Notes: generated from the letters alone by a model not told the origin. A DNA stretch of 12,841 nucleotides from an uncultured Hymenobacter sp. (GCA_937871705.1 CALMOO010000737.1:1-12841), one strand, 5' to 3'; positions 1-6,986 are shown, counted from the stretch's first letter. Numbers and translations: made by a program.

Positions 1-1447
1 CGGCCCTACCCCCCGCCACCAGCAGCAGGCCCATCGCCACCAGGCTAGCGCCCGCCAGCGCTACGCGGTACACGAGCGCCTCGCCCTGCCGTGCCATTAT
101 CAGGGCAATGAGCAGCGACTTTAGCAGCATAAACAGCAGGATGACCGTGGGCGTGGCGTGCCAGCCTTGCAGCGAAAGCGCCGTGGCCAGCGCCAGAATT
201 AGCGAGATAATGGTGTCGGTCTGGAACAGCCAGCCTATGCCCAGCCGCTTGGCCTGCCGCCCGGCCCAGAACGTGAGCAGCGCGCCCAGCGCCAGCGGAA
301 TGGTTTTCCAAACCGAGCCTGTGCTGTACACAAACAGGTTAATACCCAGGCAGGTCCAGTTCAAAACGTGGGCCGCAAACAGCAGCGCGTCGAATTGCCG
401 CCGGGCGTACACACTGCGGTATTGCACCACGGCGGCCGCCACGCCTACTAGCAGCACGAGCCCCATGGCCGCCAGCCGCAGCCCGCCCGAAATCGCGGCC
501 AGCTCCTGGTGCCAGTACAGGTGAAAGGCAAAAAAGCTGGCAATGCTCAGCAGCAGCTGATATTTCCAGCGCTGCCGGTACGTGATGGCAATGCTGAAGG
601 CCGTGACGCCCGCTGCCGCGGCGAGCGTAGTAGCCGTGGGCGGCAGCACCGCCAGCGCCACCAGGCTCAGCACGCCGTGCAGGGTAGCCACTTCCTGGCG
701 GCTGGCGCGCCAAGCCAGGTAAAGGTTGGCGCCCACGCCTGCCAACAAAAGCAGGTAGTCGAAAGGGAACGTGGCCCAGCGCAAGCCCGGAATACTTACC
801 GCTCCCACGCAGGCAAACAGAAAAATGGCCGCCGCGCTGCTCAGCAGCCAAGCATTCAGCTGCTGAGCAAACTCCTTGTTGCGCAGCGCCAGCCGCGCCC
901 CCAGCACCCCGCCCGCCAAGCCGCAAATTAGCAAAAACCGAAACGGCGGCGCCATGCGCAACGCCCCATAAATTCCCAAAAACCCTACCCCCGTCACCAG
1001 TACCACCGCACCCAGAATACCCGTCCAGTTTTCCAGCAATACGGCCGCCGTGCGCTCCCACCAGCTGGGCCCCGCGGGCTCGAGCACCGCCGCTGGCTGC
1101 CAAGGTGGGGTAGGCGGCACGGCAGTCGGCGCCCCCAATGCTGCTGCGGGTGCAGGCATCGGGGGCGCGGCCGGAACCGGCGCGAGAGCCGGCCGCGGAG
1201 TAGCTACCGGGCTCGGCTCGGTTGGCTTGGGCGCGGGCAGGGGGGTAGGCGGCACCAGCGGGCGCAGGCCGGCTTCCCGCAAGCCGGCTACTTGGTTGCG
1301 CAGCCGCTCCAGCTCAATGTGCAGGTTGTCCTGCTCGGCTTTGCGGCGGGCCAGCTCGGCTTGCAGGGCCGCGAGCTGCTGGGGCAAATTCCAAACCCGA
1401 ATGGCCAGGATAACGGCGATTATAAGAGCAACTACTGAAGCATCCAT
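1..1447 (-). CDS. DUF2339-like multi-pass membrane protein (3' end outside window)
   Basis: Reading the minus strand from the ATG at 1447 gives 482 codons without a stop, running off the window edge. Residues 4-17 form a hydrophobic N-terminal anchor. Residues 20-60 are a charged, heptad-like stretch (LQAELARRKAEQ, IELERLRNQV) that looks like a coiled coil. Residues 62-125 are a proline/alanine-rich linker. A WWER motif at 129-132 precedes repeated hydrophobic helices, beginning with ENWTGILGAVVLVTGVGF at 139-156. This order (short anchor, coiled coil, Pro-rich linker, W-x-E, then many membrane helices) fits the DUF2339 family, whose function is unknown and whose members are usually much longer than 482 residues. 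At least ten membrane segments are visible before the cut. The gene starts 30 bp after the TMEM175 stop on the same strand, so the two are probably co-transcribed. The coding frame is secure; the family name is likely, not certain. Confidence 0.8.
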   Translation of the reverse strand, partial: MDASVVALIIAVILAIRVWNLPQQLAALQAELARRKAEQDNLHIELERLRNQVAGLREAGLRPLVPPTPLPAPKPTEPSPVATPRPALAPVPAAPPMPAPAAALGAPTAVPPTPPWQPAAVLEPAGPSWWERTAAVLLENWTGILGAVVLVTGVGFLGIYGALRMAPPFRFLLICGLAGGVLGARLALRNKEFAQQLNAWLLSSAAAIFLFACVGAVSIPGLRWATFPFDYLLLLAGVGANLYLAWRASRQEVATLHGVLSLVALAVLPPTATTLAAAAGVTAFSIAITYRQRWKYQLLLSIASFFAFHLYWHQELAAISGGLRLAAMGLVLLVGVAAAVVQYRSVYARRQFDALLFAAHVLNWTCLGINLFVYSTGSVWKTIPLALGALLTFWAGRQAKRLGIGWLFQTDTIISLILALATALSLQGWHATPTVILLFMLLKSLLIALIMARQGEALVYRVALAGASLVAMGLLLVAGGRA

Positions 1448-1457
1448 GCGCCGGAGC

Positions 1458-1466
1458 GGGGGTAGG
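1458..1466. repeat. GGGGGTAGG copy in the TMEM175/DUF2339 gap
   Basis: One copy of the over-represented GGGGGTAG motif fills part of the 30-bp gap between the two genes, ending about 11 bp upstream of the DUF2339 ATG. On the coding strand it reads CCTACCCCC, so it is not a purine-rich ribosome binding site. See the finding on the dispersed motif. Confidence 0.6.
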
Positions 1467-1477
1467 AAAAGGAAAAG

Positions 1478-2179
1478 CTAGTGCGCCGCCGCGGCCTCTT
1501 TGTGCACAATATGCTGCGCCAGCAAGCGCCGGTAGCGCCGCTGATAAAGCGTTGTAAACGGAATAGTTAGCATTAGCAGAAACGGCGTGAGATTACGCAG
1601 CCAGCTATTGTTCGGGATGAACAGCGCCACCAGCAGCGCCAGGCCAAAGCCGGCGGCAGGCACCAGCGGACGCCACCAGTCCAGGTCGGGGTGCGTGGCG
1701 TCGGCCGGGTGAATGAGGTGATGGGCCGGGTTGGCCAGGTAGCGCGAAAGCCGGACCTGCGCCAGCGCGGTCAGCAGCAGATTGATGATGTAGATGGTGA
1801 ACGGCGCCTTCACGATGGCGTAGGAGCTAAACAGCCCCGATGAGAACGGCATCAGCACGATGCACAGCAGAAACTGAAAGTTGAGCCACAGCAGCTTCTG
1901 GTCGTAGTTGCGCAAAAACCGAAAAATCCGGTGGTGCGCTACCCAGTACAAGGCAATCACGGCGAAGCCCGTCACGAAGCCAATAAACTTTGAAATCAAG
2001 CCCAGCATCCGCTCCCACACTTCCGAGTCGGTGGGCATGTGTTCAAATTCAGGTATTTTAATCTCAAGGGCCAGCAGCGTAATGGCAATGGCAAATACGG
2101 CATCGGTAAACAGTATCAGGCGCTCCAACTGAAACTCCGTGCGGTCGTGGTGGTCGAAGGCAGTGTCGTGGTGCTTCAT
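1478..2179 (-). CDS. TMEM175-type (DUF1211) potassium channel protein
   Basis: The 233-residue product has about six membrane helices. Its first helix carries the family signature, an arginine followed by F-[S/T]-D: RLILFTD at residues 20-26, then AVFAIAITLLALEIKIPE. In bacterial TMEM175 channels this R-x3-FSD motif lines the pore entrance of helix 1, and the proteins assemble into K+-selective channels. Here the serine of FSD is replaced by threonine. The length is typical of bacterial single-repeat members, which have one six-helix unit; animal TMEM175 has two. The histidine- and aspartate-rich N-terminus (MKHHDTAFDHHDR) is cytoplasmic by prediction. The start at 2179 is the ATG just ahead of the signature. 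The segment TACTTTTA at 2203-2210 on the minus strand is one base off the Bacteroidota -7 box and could be its promoter. Potassium conduction is inferred from the family. Confidence 0.88.
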   Translation of the reverse strand: MKHHDTAFDHHDRTEFQLERLILFTDAVFAIAITLLALEIKIPEFEHMPTDSEVWERMLGLISKFIGFVTGFAVIALYWVAHHRIFRFLRNYDQKLLWLNFQFLLCIVLMPFSSGLFSSYAIVKAPFTIYIINLLLTALAQVRLSRYLANPAHHLIHPADATHPDLDWWRPLVPAAGFGLALLVALFIPNNSWLRNLTPFLLMLTIPFTTLYQRRYRRLLAQHIVHKEAAAAH

Positions 2180-2223
2180 AAGCCGAGGTATAAAACTGCC
2201 GCTAAAAGTAGGCGCCTAAACCT

Positions 2224-2256
2224 AAAAAAGCCGCCCCGGAATTTCCGGGGCGGCTT
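2224..2256 (-). terminator. Intrinsic terminator of the DUF4142 genes
   Basis: Two 14-base arms (2228-2241 and 2243-2256) pair perfectly around one central base to give a very GC-rich stem; the real loop will be a few bases wider. On the minus strand the stem runs into a T-run at 2229-2224. It lies 41 bp downstream of the DUF4142 stop at 2297 and upstream of the TMEM175 start, so it separates the two transcription units. There is no T-run on the plus strand. Confidence 0.9.
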
Positions 2257-2296
2257 CTAAGAGGGGGGTAGGGCCAGTGGCTGGCCTGGGTTGGCG

Positions 2297-2914
2297 CTAC
2301 TTCTTAGCGTCTACCACGGGCTGAATCTTCTGCACCATTTGCAGGTGCATTTGCAGCATGGGCACGTTTTGAATGGCGTACCCTTTAATCTGCGGGTCCG
2401 TAGCTTTCGTCACGGCTTCCTGGTACTCCCTGATGTCTTCTTGGTGGTCAGCTATCATGGCCTTCACATAGTGCTGGTCTAACGCCGGGCCTTTCTCGGC
2501 CACCACGTCATCATATACCTTCTGCTGCTCTTGGCCGAGCGTAGCGGGCAAAGTGATGTTCTTCTTGGCGGCCAGGGCTTTAAGGTCGTTGTTGCCCTTG
2601 GTGTGGTCTGTTACCATTTGCTGGGCAAACTGCTTAGCCTCCGGCGTGGTAGCGCGCTTCACTATCTCCTGGCCTAGCTTCACTTCCAGCATACCGCCGC
2701 TCGCCGCCTTGGTCATAAAGTCCGAGTCGTACGCTTTGCTGCTGGTGCTAGCAGTGCCTTTGCTCGTCGTCACGGTAGTGTCGGCTAGCGTGCCACCAGT
2801 TTTGGCCTCGTTGGTTTTCTGCGCCTGCTCTACCGAGTCAGGCTTAGACGAGCAACCGGCGGCGCTCACCAACAGAGCCGCAGCCCAAAGGGCATGCACA
2901 AGAGAAGATTTCAT
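2297..2914 (-). CDS. DUF4142 lipoprotein (downstream copy)
   Basis: The 205-residue product has a lipoprotein signal peptide with a hydrophobic core at residues 4-19 and a lipobox cysteine at C21 (SAAGC). After a Thr/Ser-rich linker (about 40-60) comes a DUF4142 domain, roughly residues 64-200. It begins with SDFMTKAA and carries two matching half-motifs, MVTDHTK at 100-106 and MIADHQED at 153-160, plus LQMH at 187-190. DUF4142 is predicted to be a helical, ferritin-like fold; the paired D-H motifs suit metal binding, but no activity is established that I know of. The protein should sit in the envelope, anchored by lipid. The gene lies 50 bp after the stop of a paralogue on the same strand and is followed by a strong terminator, so the pair is probably one transcript. 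The family is clear; the function is not. Confidence 0.9.
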   Translation of the reverse strand: MKSSLVHALWAAALLVSAAGCSSKPDSVEQAQKTNEAKTGGTLADTTVTTSKGTASTSSKAYDSDFMTKAASGGMLEVKLGQEIVKRATTPEAKQFAQQMVTDHTKGNNDLKALAAKKNITLPATLGQEQQKVYDDVVAEKGPALDQHYVKAMIADHQEDIREYQEAVTKATDPQIKGYAIQNVPMLQMHLQMVQKIQPVVDAKK

Positions 2915-2964
2915 GAAGTAAAATACTGGTAATTAAGTAAGCGGGTAGCGAAGTAAGCTCGCGC

Positions 2965-3672
2965 TTACATCTTCATGCCCGAGTCTTTGCTGGCCATGCT
3001 CAAGTGGCCTTCTACCACGGGCAGCGTCGTCGAAATCCAGCCTTGCAGCTGCGTGTCTTTCGTCATGGTCTGGTGCGCTTTCAAGGTATTAGCAGTCTTC
3101 TGGTGGTCAGTCACCATTTGGGCCAGGTACTTGGTTTCAAACTCCTTACCCGTCAGTTTGGCCATCGTGGGAGCCAGCGCTTTGTGCTCAGCGTCCATGT
3201 CAGTAGGCAAGGTCACACCGGCTTTGGCCGCGATAGGCTTCAGCATGGCCGAGCTCTTGGTGTGGTCGGTAATCATTTGGTTAGCATAGGCTTTGGTCGT
3301 GGCCGATACGCCTTTGGTCAATGCCATCTTGCTGAACTGCATCTCGTTCTGGTCGCTGTGCGCGGCCGACTGCATAAACTCGGCATCGGTGGCATGAGGC
3401 GCGGTCGGGCCCGATGGGTCGGCCTTGCCGCCCGCAGTCGTGCCTGCGGCAGCAGTAGTCGTAGTGGCCGTCTTGGCCGTGTCTACCGCAGCCGGAGTGC
3501 CGGCAGCACCAGCATCCGCCGAAGTGCCCGCCGAGGCAGAAGCTGCGCCGCCTGCTTCAGTCGTGGAGCTAGTACCAGTTGAGGCAGTATCAGTAGAAGC
3601 TTTATCAGAGCTGCTACAAGCGTTCAGCGACAACAAGCCGGCAGCGAGAAGGGGAAGGGTCAGGCGTTTCAT
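2965..3672 (-). CDS. DUF4142 lipoprotein (upstream copy)
   Basis: The 235-residue product is a second DUF4142 lipoprotein. The signal peptide ends in SLNAC with the lipidated cysteine at C19. Residues 20-90 are a long Ala/Thr/Ser/Gly-rich linker, about twice the length of the linker in the downstream copy and probably disordered. The DUF4142 domain starts at ATDAEFMQSAA (about residue 94) and contains MITDHTK at 133-139, MVTDHQK at 186-192 and EGH at 221-223. The last residues are methionine- and lysine-rich (DSGMKM). The order and spacing of the D-H motifs match the downstream gene, so the two look like an old tandem duplication whose linkers diverged more than the domains. It is the first gene of the pair; I found no exact -7 box upstream. 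Confidence 0.9.
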   Translation of the reverse strand: MKRLTLPLLAAGLLSLNACSSSDKASTDTASTGTSSTTEAGGAASASAGTSADAGAAGTPAAVDTAKTATTTTAAAGTTAGGKADPSGPTAPHATDAEFMQSAAHSDQNEMQFSKMALTKGVSATTKAYANQMITDHTKSSAMLKPIAAKAGVTLPTDMDAEHKALAPTMAKLTGKEFETKYLAQMVTDHQKTANTLKAHQTMTKDTQLQGWISTTLPVVEGHLSMASKDSGMKM

Positions 3673-3763
3673 AGGGGTAAGGTCAAAAAATGGATGAGAT
3701 GTGGCTAAATACGTAGGGCCGCTCAGAAGGTTGTGATTATGAACTGCTTGTAGGCTAGTATTA

Positions 3764-3778
3764 GCTTGATAATCAAGC
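3764..3778. promoter_or_regulatory. Perfect 15-bp palindrome in the divergent intergenic region
   Basis: GCTTGAT at 3764-3770 and ATCAAGC at 3772-3778 are perfect inverted repeats around a single A. The palindrome sits in the 228-bp region between the divergent DUF4142 gene (start 3672) and the lipoprotein gene (start 3901). A short, compact dyad here could be a binding site for a dimeric regulator acting on either gene, but one 7-bp arm pair can arise by chance. Nothing else in the region is recognisable: no exact TAnnTTTG box on either strand. Confidence 0.3.
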
Positions 3779-3900
3779 CAAGCTCTTGGTGAATGTGGAG
3801 GCTATATGGCCATTTTTTCTGTTTTGGTTAAACCTCACACCGGCATGCCTATCTCAATAAACATCACCTTTTAAGCAGCCACCTTTCCATTTTCTGCCTC

Positions 3901-4761
3901 ATGCCTACGCCTACCCATTTCCGAACCCTCGCCTGTGCTGCCCTGGCCGGTGGCTTACTGCTCGCCAGCAGCTGCAAAAAAGACCAAGTTGCCGCCACTA
4001 CCGCCGACGATGTTGTTTCGGCCCAGGACGCAGGCCTTGGCGATGAAGAAAGCGCCGCCACTGCCGATATGGTAGATGCCGCGGCCCCGCAGGATGCCGC
4101 CGCTTCGGCCAGCGCCACCGTCGCCGAAACCGCCGAGCTGCAGAAGCTGCTACCCCCCTGCGCCACTCGCACCTACGACGCCGCCACCCGCACGCTCACC
4201 CTCGATTTTGGCACCACCAACTGCCTCTGCCCCGATGGGCGCTACCGCCGGGGCCAGCTCCAGGCTGTGTTTAGCGGCCCATATCGCCAGGCTGGGGCGG
4301 TAGTTACCATCACCCGCACCAACTATTTTGTCAACGACAACCAGCACCTGGGCACCCGCGTCATCACCAATCTCGGCAGCGGCTCCTTCACCCTCGATGT
4401 GCAGCAGGCCAGCATCATCTTTGCCAATAACGGCGGCACCACCGCTTGGGCTTCGCAACGCCGCTACACCCGCACGGCGGGCTTCCTGACGCGCACCATC
4501 CTCGACGATAAGTACACCGTCACGGGCGCGCTCACGGGTACCAACCGCCGCGGCGTGAGCTACACGGCTACCATCCAGCAGCCGCTGGTGAAAGAGTTTG
4601 CCCCTGGCTGCGCCCGCCACTTCACCGCCGGCACCATTGAAGTCGCCAACTCGAAGGATAAAACCATGCTGCTCAACTACGACCCCACCGGCACCCAGGC
4701 CTGCGATAACATCGCCTCCGTCACAGTAAACGGCCACACCTACACCATTCACCTCAAGTAA
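3901..4761 (+). CDS. Uncharacterised Bacteroidota lipoprotein
   Basis: The 286-residue product has a lipoprotein signal peptide with a hydrophobic core at residues 10-22 and lipobox LASSC, cysteine C25. A low-complexity Ala/Asp/Glu-rich stretch follows (about 30-75). The rest is a predicted beta-rich domain with the landmarks LDFGTTNCLCPDGR, RRGQLQAVFSGPY, then NYFVND, RVITNLGSGSF, a Y-T-V-TGALTG strand, IQQPLVKEFAPGCARHF, and a C-terminal SVTVNGHTYTIHL. From memory, this order (a DFG-C-DG-R-RG start, a TxTN segment, a TVNG end) recurs in Bacteroidota lipoproteins of unknown function, but I cannot name a family. The conserved cysteines (NCLC, GC, AC) might pair in the periplasm or outside the cell. 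It is transcribed alone, divergent from the DUF4142 pair, and followed within 60 bp by a terminator. No start other than 3901 preserves the signal peptide. Confidence 0.82.
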   Translation: MPTPTHFRTLACAALAGGLLLASSCKKDQVAATTADDVVSAQDAGLGDEESAATADMVDAAAPQDAAASASATVAETAELQKLLPPCATRTYDAATRTLTLDFGTTNCLCPDGRYRRGQLQAVFSGPYRQAGAVVTITRTNYFVNDNQHLGTRVITNLGSGSFTLDVQQASIIFANNGGTTAWASQRRYTRTAGFLTRTILDDKYTVTGALTGTNRRGVSYTATIQQPLVKEFAPGCARHFTAGTIEVANSKDKTMLLNYDPTGTQACDNIASVTVNGHTYTIHLK

Positions 4762-4900
4762 GTCTGAGCTGCTGATTCAGCGGATTAGTCGGGTTTCACG
4801 GATTTCGTGAACGCGAAAAAGGCTGCCTTACTAGGCAGCCTTTTTCTTTGGCACTAATGAATGTATCGCCTACAAAATCCGCGTAATCTGCGGTTCAGAC
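4762..4900. repeat. Intergenic element with diverged inverted arms around a hairpin
   Basis: The sequence directly after the lipoprotein stop (from about 4762, GTCTGAGCTGCTGATT...) is similar to the reverse complement of about 4873-4900. Shared blocks are GTCTGA, GATT and GCGGATT, about 20 of 28 positions by hand alignment. The right arm overlaps the last codon and stop of ispD (4895-4897). A second internal motif, CACGGATTTCG at 4798-4808, resembles part of the same unit. Between the arms is a clean hairpin terminator. The GATTACGCGGATT-type wording resembles dispersed intergenic repeats I recall from bacterial genomes; that link is from memory and untested. Confidence 0.5.
4816..4845. terminator. 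Bidirectional terminator between the lipoprotein gene and ispD
   Basis: Twelve-base arms (4816-4827 and 4834-4845) form a stem whose core is GGCTGCC/GGCAGCC. It is flanked by AAAAA on the left and TTTTT on the right, so a T-run follows the stem on either strand. The site lies between the convergent lipoprotein (stop 4761, plus) and ispD (stop 4895, minus) and can end both transcripts. Confidence 0.92.
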
Positions 4901-5605
4901 AAGCAAAGCCTCGGCCAGCAGCAAGTCTTCGGGCGTGGTAATCTTGAGGTTACGATAATCGCCTTCTACCAACTGCACCGGGTGCAGGTCATCCACCACG
5001 CTGGCGTCGTCGGTGAAGGTAGGCAACTCGGGCAGGCGGTAGGCGCGGCGCAGTAGGTCGAGGTCAAACGTCTGGGGTGTCTGCATCAGGCGCAGCCGGC
5101 GGCGGTCGAGTGGCGACGAGCCCGCGGCGGCCACCATCCGCACCGAGTCTTTGGGCGACACGGCGGCTGCCACGGCCTGGTGGGTAGTAGCCGCCTGGTA
5201 CGTAGCCTCAATCACGGCCGTGGTCACGAGTGGGCGCACGCCATCGTGCACGGCCACCAGGGCCGTGCGCGCCCCGGCGGGGGGTAGGGCGGCCAGTCCC
5301 GCCTTCACCGAAGCCCAGCGCGTGGCGCCGCCTGCCACCACCAGGTGCGACACCTCCACGGCATGCTCCGCGCATAGGGTCTGCCAGGTCGCCAGCTGGT
5401 CGGCGGGCAGCACTAGCACCGTTTGGGCCACGCCCAGCGCTGGCTCGGCAAAGTGCCGCAGTGTGTGCAGCAGCACCGGCTCGCCCCGCAGTAGCAAGAA
5501 CTGCTTGGGCCGGTCGGCGCCCATGCGCTGTCCACTGCCGCCCGCCACAATAAGGGCGTAGCGCAACGGAAGGGGGGTAGGAGAATAGGTGAAGTCGTCT
5601 GTCAT
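4895..5605 (-). CDS. ispD: 2-C-methyl-D-erythritol 4-phosphate cytidylyltransferase IspD
   Basis: IspD joins CTP and 2-C-methyl-D-erythritol 4-phosphate to give CDP-ME, the third step of the MEP route to isoprenoid precursors, in the cytoplasm. From the ATG at 5605 the protein is 236 residues, the usual size. It shows the CTP-binding loop ALIVAGGSGQRMG (17-29) followed by RPKQF, then GGATRWASVKAGL (92-104), HDGVRP (120-125), SPKDSVRM, LMQTPQTF, FTDDASVVD and the C-terminal NLKITTPEDLLLAEAL. A GTG at 5662 would add 19 residues, but those would be encoded entirely by an inverted-repeat arm and would precede the normal N-terminus, so I prefer 5605. Codons 1-3 and the start codon still lie inside that repeat. 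The gene follows queA on the same strand with 155 bp between. Residues 9-14 (PTPLPL) are encoded across a copy of the dispersed G-rich motif. Confidence 0.96.
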   Translation of the reverse strand: MTDDFTYSPTPLPLRYALIVAGGSGQRMGADRPKQFLLLRGEPVLLHTLRHFAEPALGVAQTVLVLPADQLATWQTLCAEHAVEVSHLVVAGGATRWASVKAGLAALPPAGARTALVAVHDGVRPLVTTAVIEATYQAATTHQAVAAAVSPKDSVRMVAAAGSSPLDRRRLRLMQTPQTFDLDLLRRAYRLPELPTFTDDASVVDDLHPVQLVEGDYRNLKITTPEDLLLAEALLV

Positions 5606-5751
5606 GGCGAGCGTAACATTCTGCAAATAAAGCAGAGATAGAGCGCGGCAGTCTTTCTTCACGCCAGGGTTACTAACCTAACGACAAAGGAAAGATTGCC
5701 GCGCTCCATCTCTGCTTTATTTGCAGAATGTTACGCTCGCCATGACAGACG
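5596..5751. repeat. Long near-perfect inverted repeat covering the ispD start
   Basis: The arms 5596-5657 and 5690-5751 are each 62 bases and pair at 60 positions; the exceptions are 5640/5707 (A against C) and 5651/5696 (G against T). The loop is 32 bases (5658-5689) and contains a smaller dyad, GGTTA-C-TAACC at 5668-5678. The element fills nearly all of the gap between the queA stop (5761) and ispD, and the ispD ATG at 5605 is in the left arm, so an identical ATG-ACA-GAC stands in mirror image in the right arm. Arm identity of about 97% suggests a recent or actively corrected repeat, such as a miniature inverted-repeat element. There is no transposase inside and I see no clear target-site duplication. 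Confidence 0.92.
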
Positions 5752-5760
5752 TTGGGTAAC

Positions 5761-6810
5761 TTACAGAATTAGCATCGCGTCGCCGTAGGCGAAAAAGCGA
5801 TACTTTTCCTTGATGGCTTCCTGGTAAGCCTCCATCAGCAGCTTATAGCCGGCAAAGGCCGAGGCCATCATCACCAGCGTGCTTTCGGGCAGGTGGAAGT
5901 TGGTAAGCAACGAGTTAGCAATTTTGAAATCGTAGGGCGGATAGATGAATTTATCATTCCAGCCCTGCGTCACCTTCACGCGGCTGCTGGCCGACACCGA
6001 AGCGTCGAGTGCCCGCATGGTCGTCGTGCCGATGGCACACACCTGCTTCTTGGCGTCCAGCGTGCGGTTGATAATCTGCACCGCGTCGTTATTCACGAAG
6101 AACTGCTCGGAGTCCATCTTGTGCTTGGTCAGGTCTTCCACGTCCACGTTGCGGTAGGTGCCAAGGCCCACGTGCATTGTGATAAACGCTTTCTCTACCC
6201 CCTTGATTTCCATGCGCTTCATCACCTCGCGCGAGAAGTGCAGGCCGGCCGCCGGGGCCGCCACCGCGCCAATATTTTCGGCAAAAATGGTCTGGTAGCG
6301 CTCCTTGTCGCCTTCCTCGGTTTCGCGCTTCAGCACGTCTTTCGGCACGGGCGTTTCGCCCAGCTCGTAGAGCGCCTTGCGGAATTCCTCGTCGGTGCCA
6401 TCAAACAAAAACTTGATGGTGCGGCCGCGCGAAGTCGTGTTGTCGATAACCTCGGCCACGATGTCCGACTCGCCGAAGTACAGCTTATTGCCCACCCGAA
6501 TCTTGCGGGCGGGGTCCACCAGCACGTCCCAGAGACGCAGCTCTTTGTTCAGCTCACGCAGCAAAAACACCTCAATCTGCGCGCCAGTGCGCTCCTTTTG
6601 CCCGTACATGCGGGCCGGAAACACCTTGGTGTCATTAAATACAAATACATCGCCTTCAGCGAAGTAATCGAGAATATCTTTGAACATGCGATGTTCGAAC
6701 TGGCCAGTGGCACGGTTCACCACCATCAGTCGGGACTCGTCGCGGTGCCGCGCCGGATGCGTAGCAATCAGCTCTTCGGGGAGTTCAAACTTGAACTCGT
6801 GCAGTTTCAT
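5761..6810 (-). CDS. queA: S-adenosylmethionine:tRNA ribosyltransferase-isomerase QueA
   Basis: QueA transfers and isomerises the ribosyl part of S-adenosylmethionine onto 7-aminomethyl-7-deazaguanine at the wobble base of tRNA, giving epoxyqueuosine. From the ATG at 6810 the protein has 349 residues and the standard start MKLHEFKFELPEELIA. Family motifs follow in order: RDESRLMV, FNDTKVFPARMYG, GAVAAPAAGLHFS, MHVGLGTYRNV, HKMDSEQF, IGTTTMRALDA, NFHLPESTLVMMASAFAG and the C-terminal YRFFAYGDAMLI. An in-frame TTG at 6861 would overlap the predicted -7 promoter box, so it cannot start this transcript. ATG 6816 (two codons earlier) remains possible. The gene is divergent from the permease and is probably first in a unit with ispD. 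It is complete, with no missing key motif. Confidence 0.96.
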   Translation of the reverse strand: MKLHEFKFELPEELIATHPARHRDESRLMVVNRATGQFEHRMFKDILDYFAEGDVFVFNDTKVFPARMYGQKERTGAQIEVFLLRELNKELRLWDVLVDPARKIRVGNKLYFGESDIVAEVIDNTTSRGRTIKFLFDGTDEEFRKALYELGETPVPKDVLKRETEEGDKERYQTIFAENIGAVAAPAAGLHFSREVMKRMEIKGVEKAFITMHVGLGTYRNVDVEDLTKHKMDSEQFFVNNDAVQIINRTLDAKKQVCAIGTTTMRALDASVSASSRVKVTQGWNDKFIYPPYDFKIANSLLTNFHLPESTLVMMASAFAGYKLLMEAYQEAIKEKYRFFAYGDAMLIL

Positions 6811-6858
6811 CGCCATGATGGGACGTACTAGGGGGAAGTTACCAAAAATTTGGGCGGG

Positions 6859-6866
6859 CAAAGGTA
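6859..6866 (-). promoter_or_regulatory. Bacteroidota -7 promoter box for queA
   Basis: On the minus strand the bases read TACCTTTG, an exact match to TAnnTTTG, 48 bp upstream of the queA ATG. No clear TTG-type -33 element is present at the usual spacing. The T-rich tract just upstream (A-rich on the minus strand, 6871-6877) may help. Transcription would begin near 6852, giving a leader of about 40 bases. Confidence 0.6.
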
Positions 6867-6986
6867 CAACTTTTTTTGGAGGGTAAGCGTCGGCTAGCCC
6901 GCAAATGAATTCAGTTCTACCTCGGTGTAGTACTTTCCTGTTTGTTTCGCGGTTTGGCTACCCATGCTTATACTAGCCAGCTAAAG

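Noticed and set aside
339..1103. 254-codon minus-strand frame in another register of the DUF2339-like gene
   Set aside because: Its product is Gly/Ala/Arg-rich without membrane-helix periodicity. The frame from 1447 is open to the edge and encodes convincing helices.
3425..3697. Plus-strand 90-codon Ala/Val/Pro-rich frame
   Set aside because: It is the antisense of the low-complexity linker and signal peptide of the upstream DUF4142 gene.
5606..5662. GTG start adding 19 residues to IspD
   Set aside because: The extension is encoded by the inverted-repeat arm and precedes the normal IspD N-terminus.
5596..5751. Reading the ispD inverted repeat as a rho-independent terminator for queA
   Set aside because: The stem is far longer than usual and no T-run follows it on the minus strand; a repeat element explains it better.
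5893..6831. 312-codon open frame antisense to queA
   Set aside because: The sense strand encodes a complete QueA with all its motifs. The antisense product is a low-complexity His/Arg/Val-rich shadow.
6811..6861. TTG start adding 17 residues to QueA
   Set aside because: It overlaps the predicted -7 box, and the family starts at MKL.
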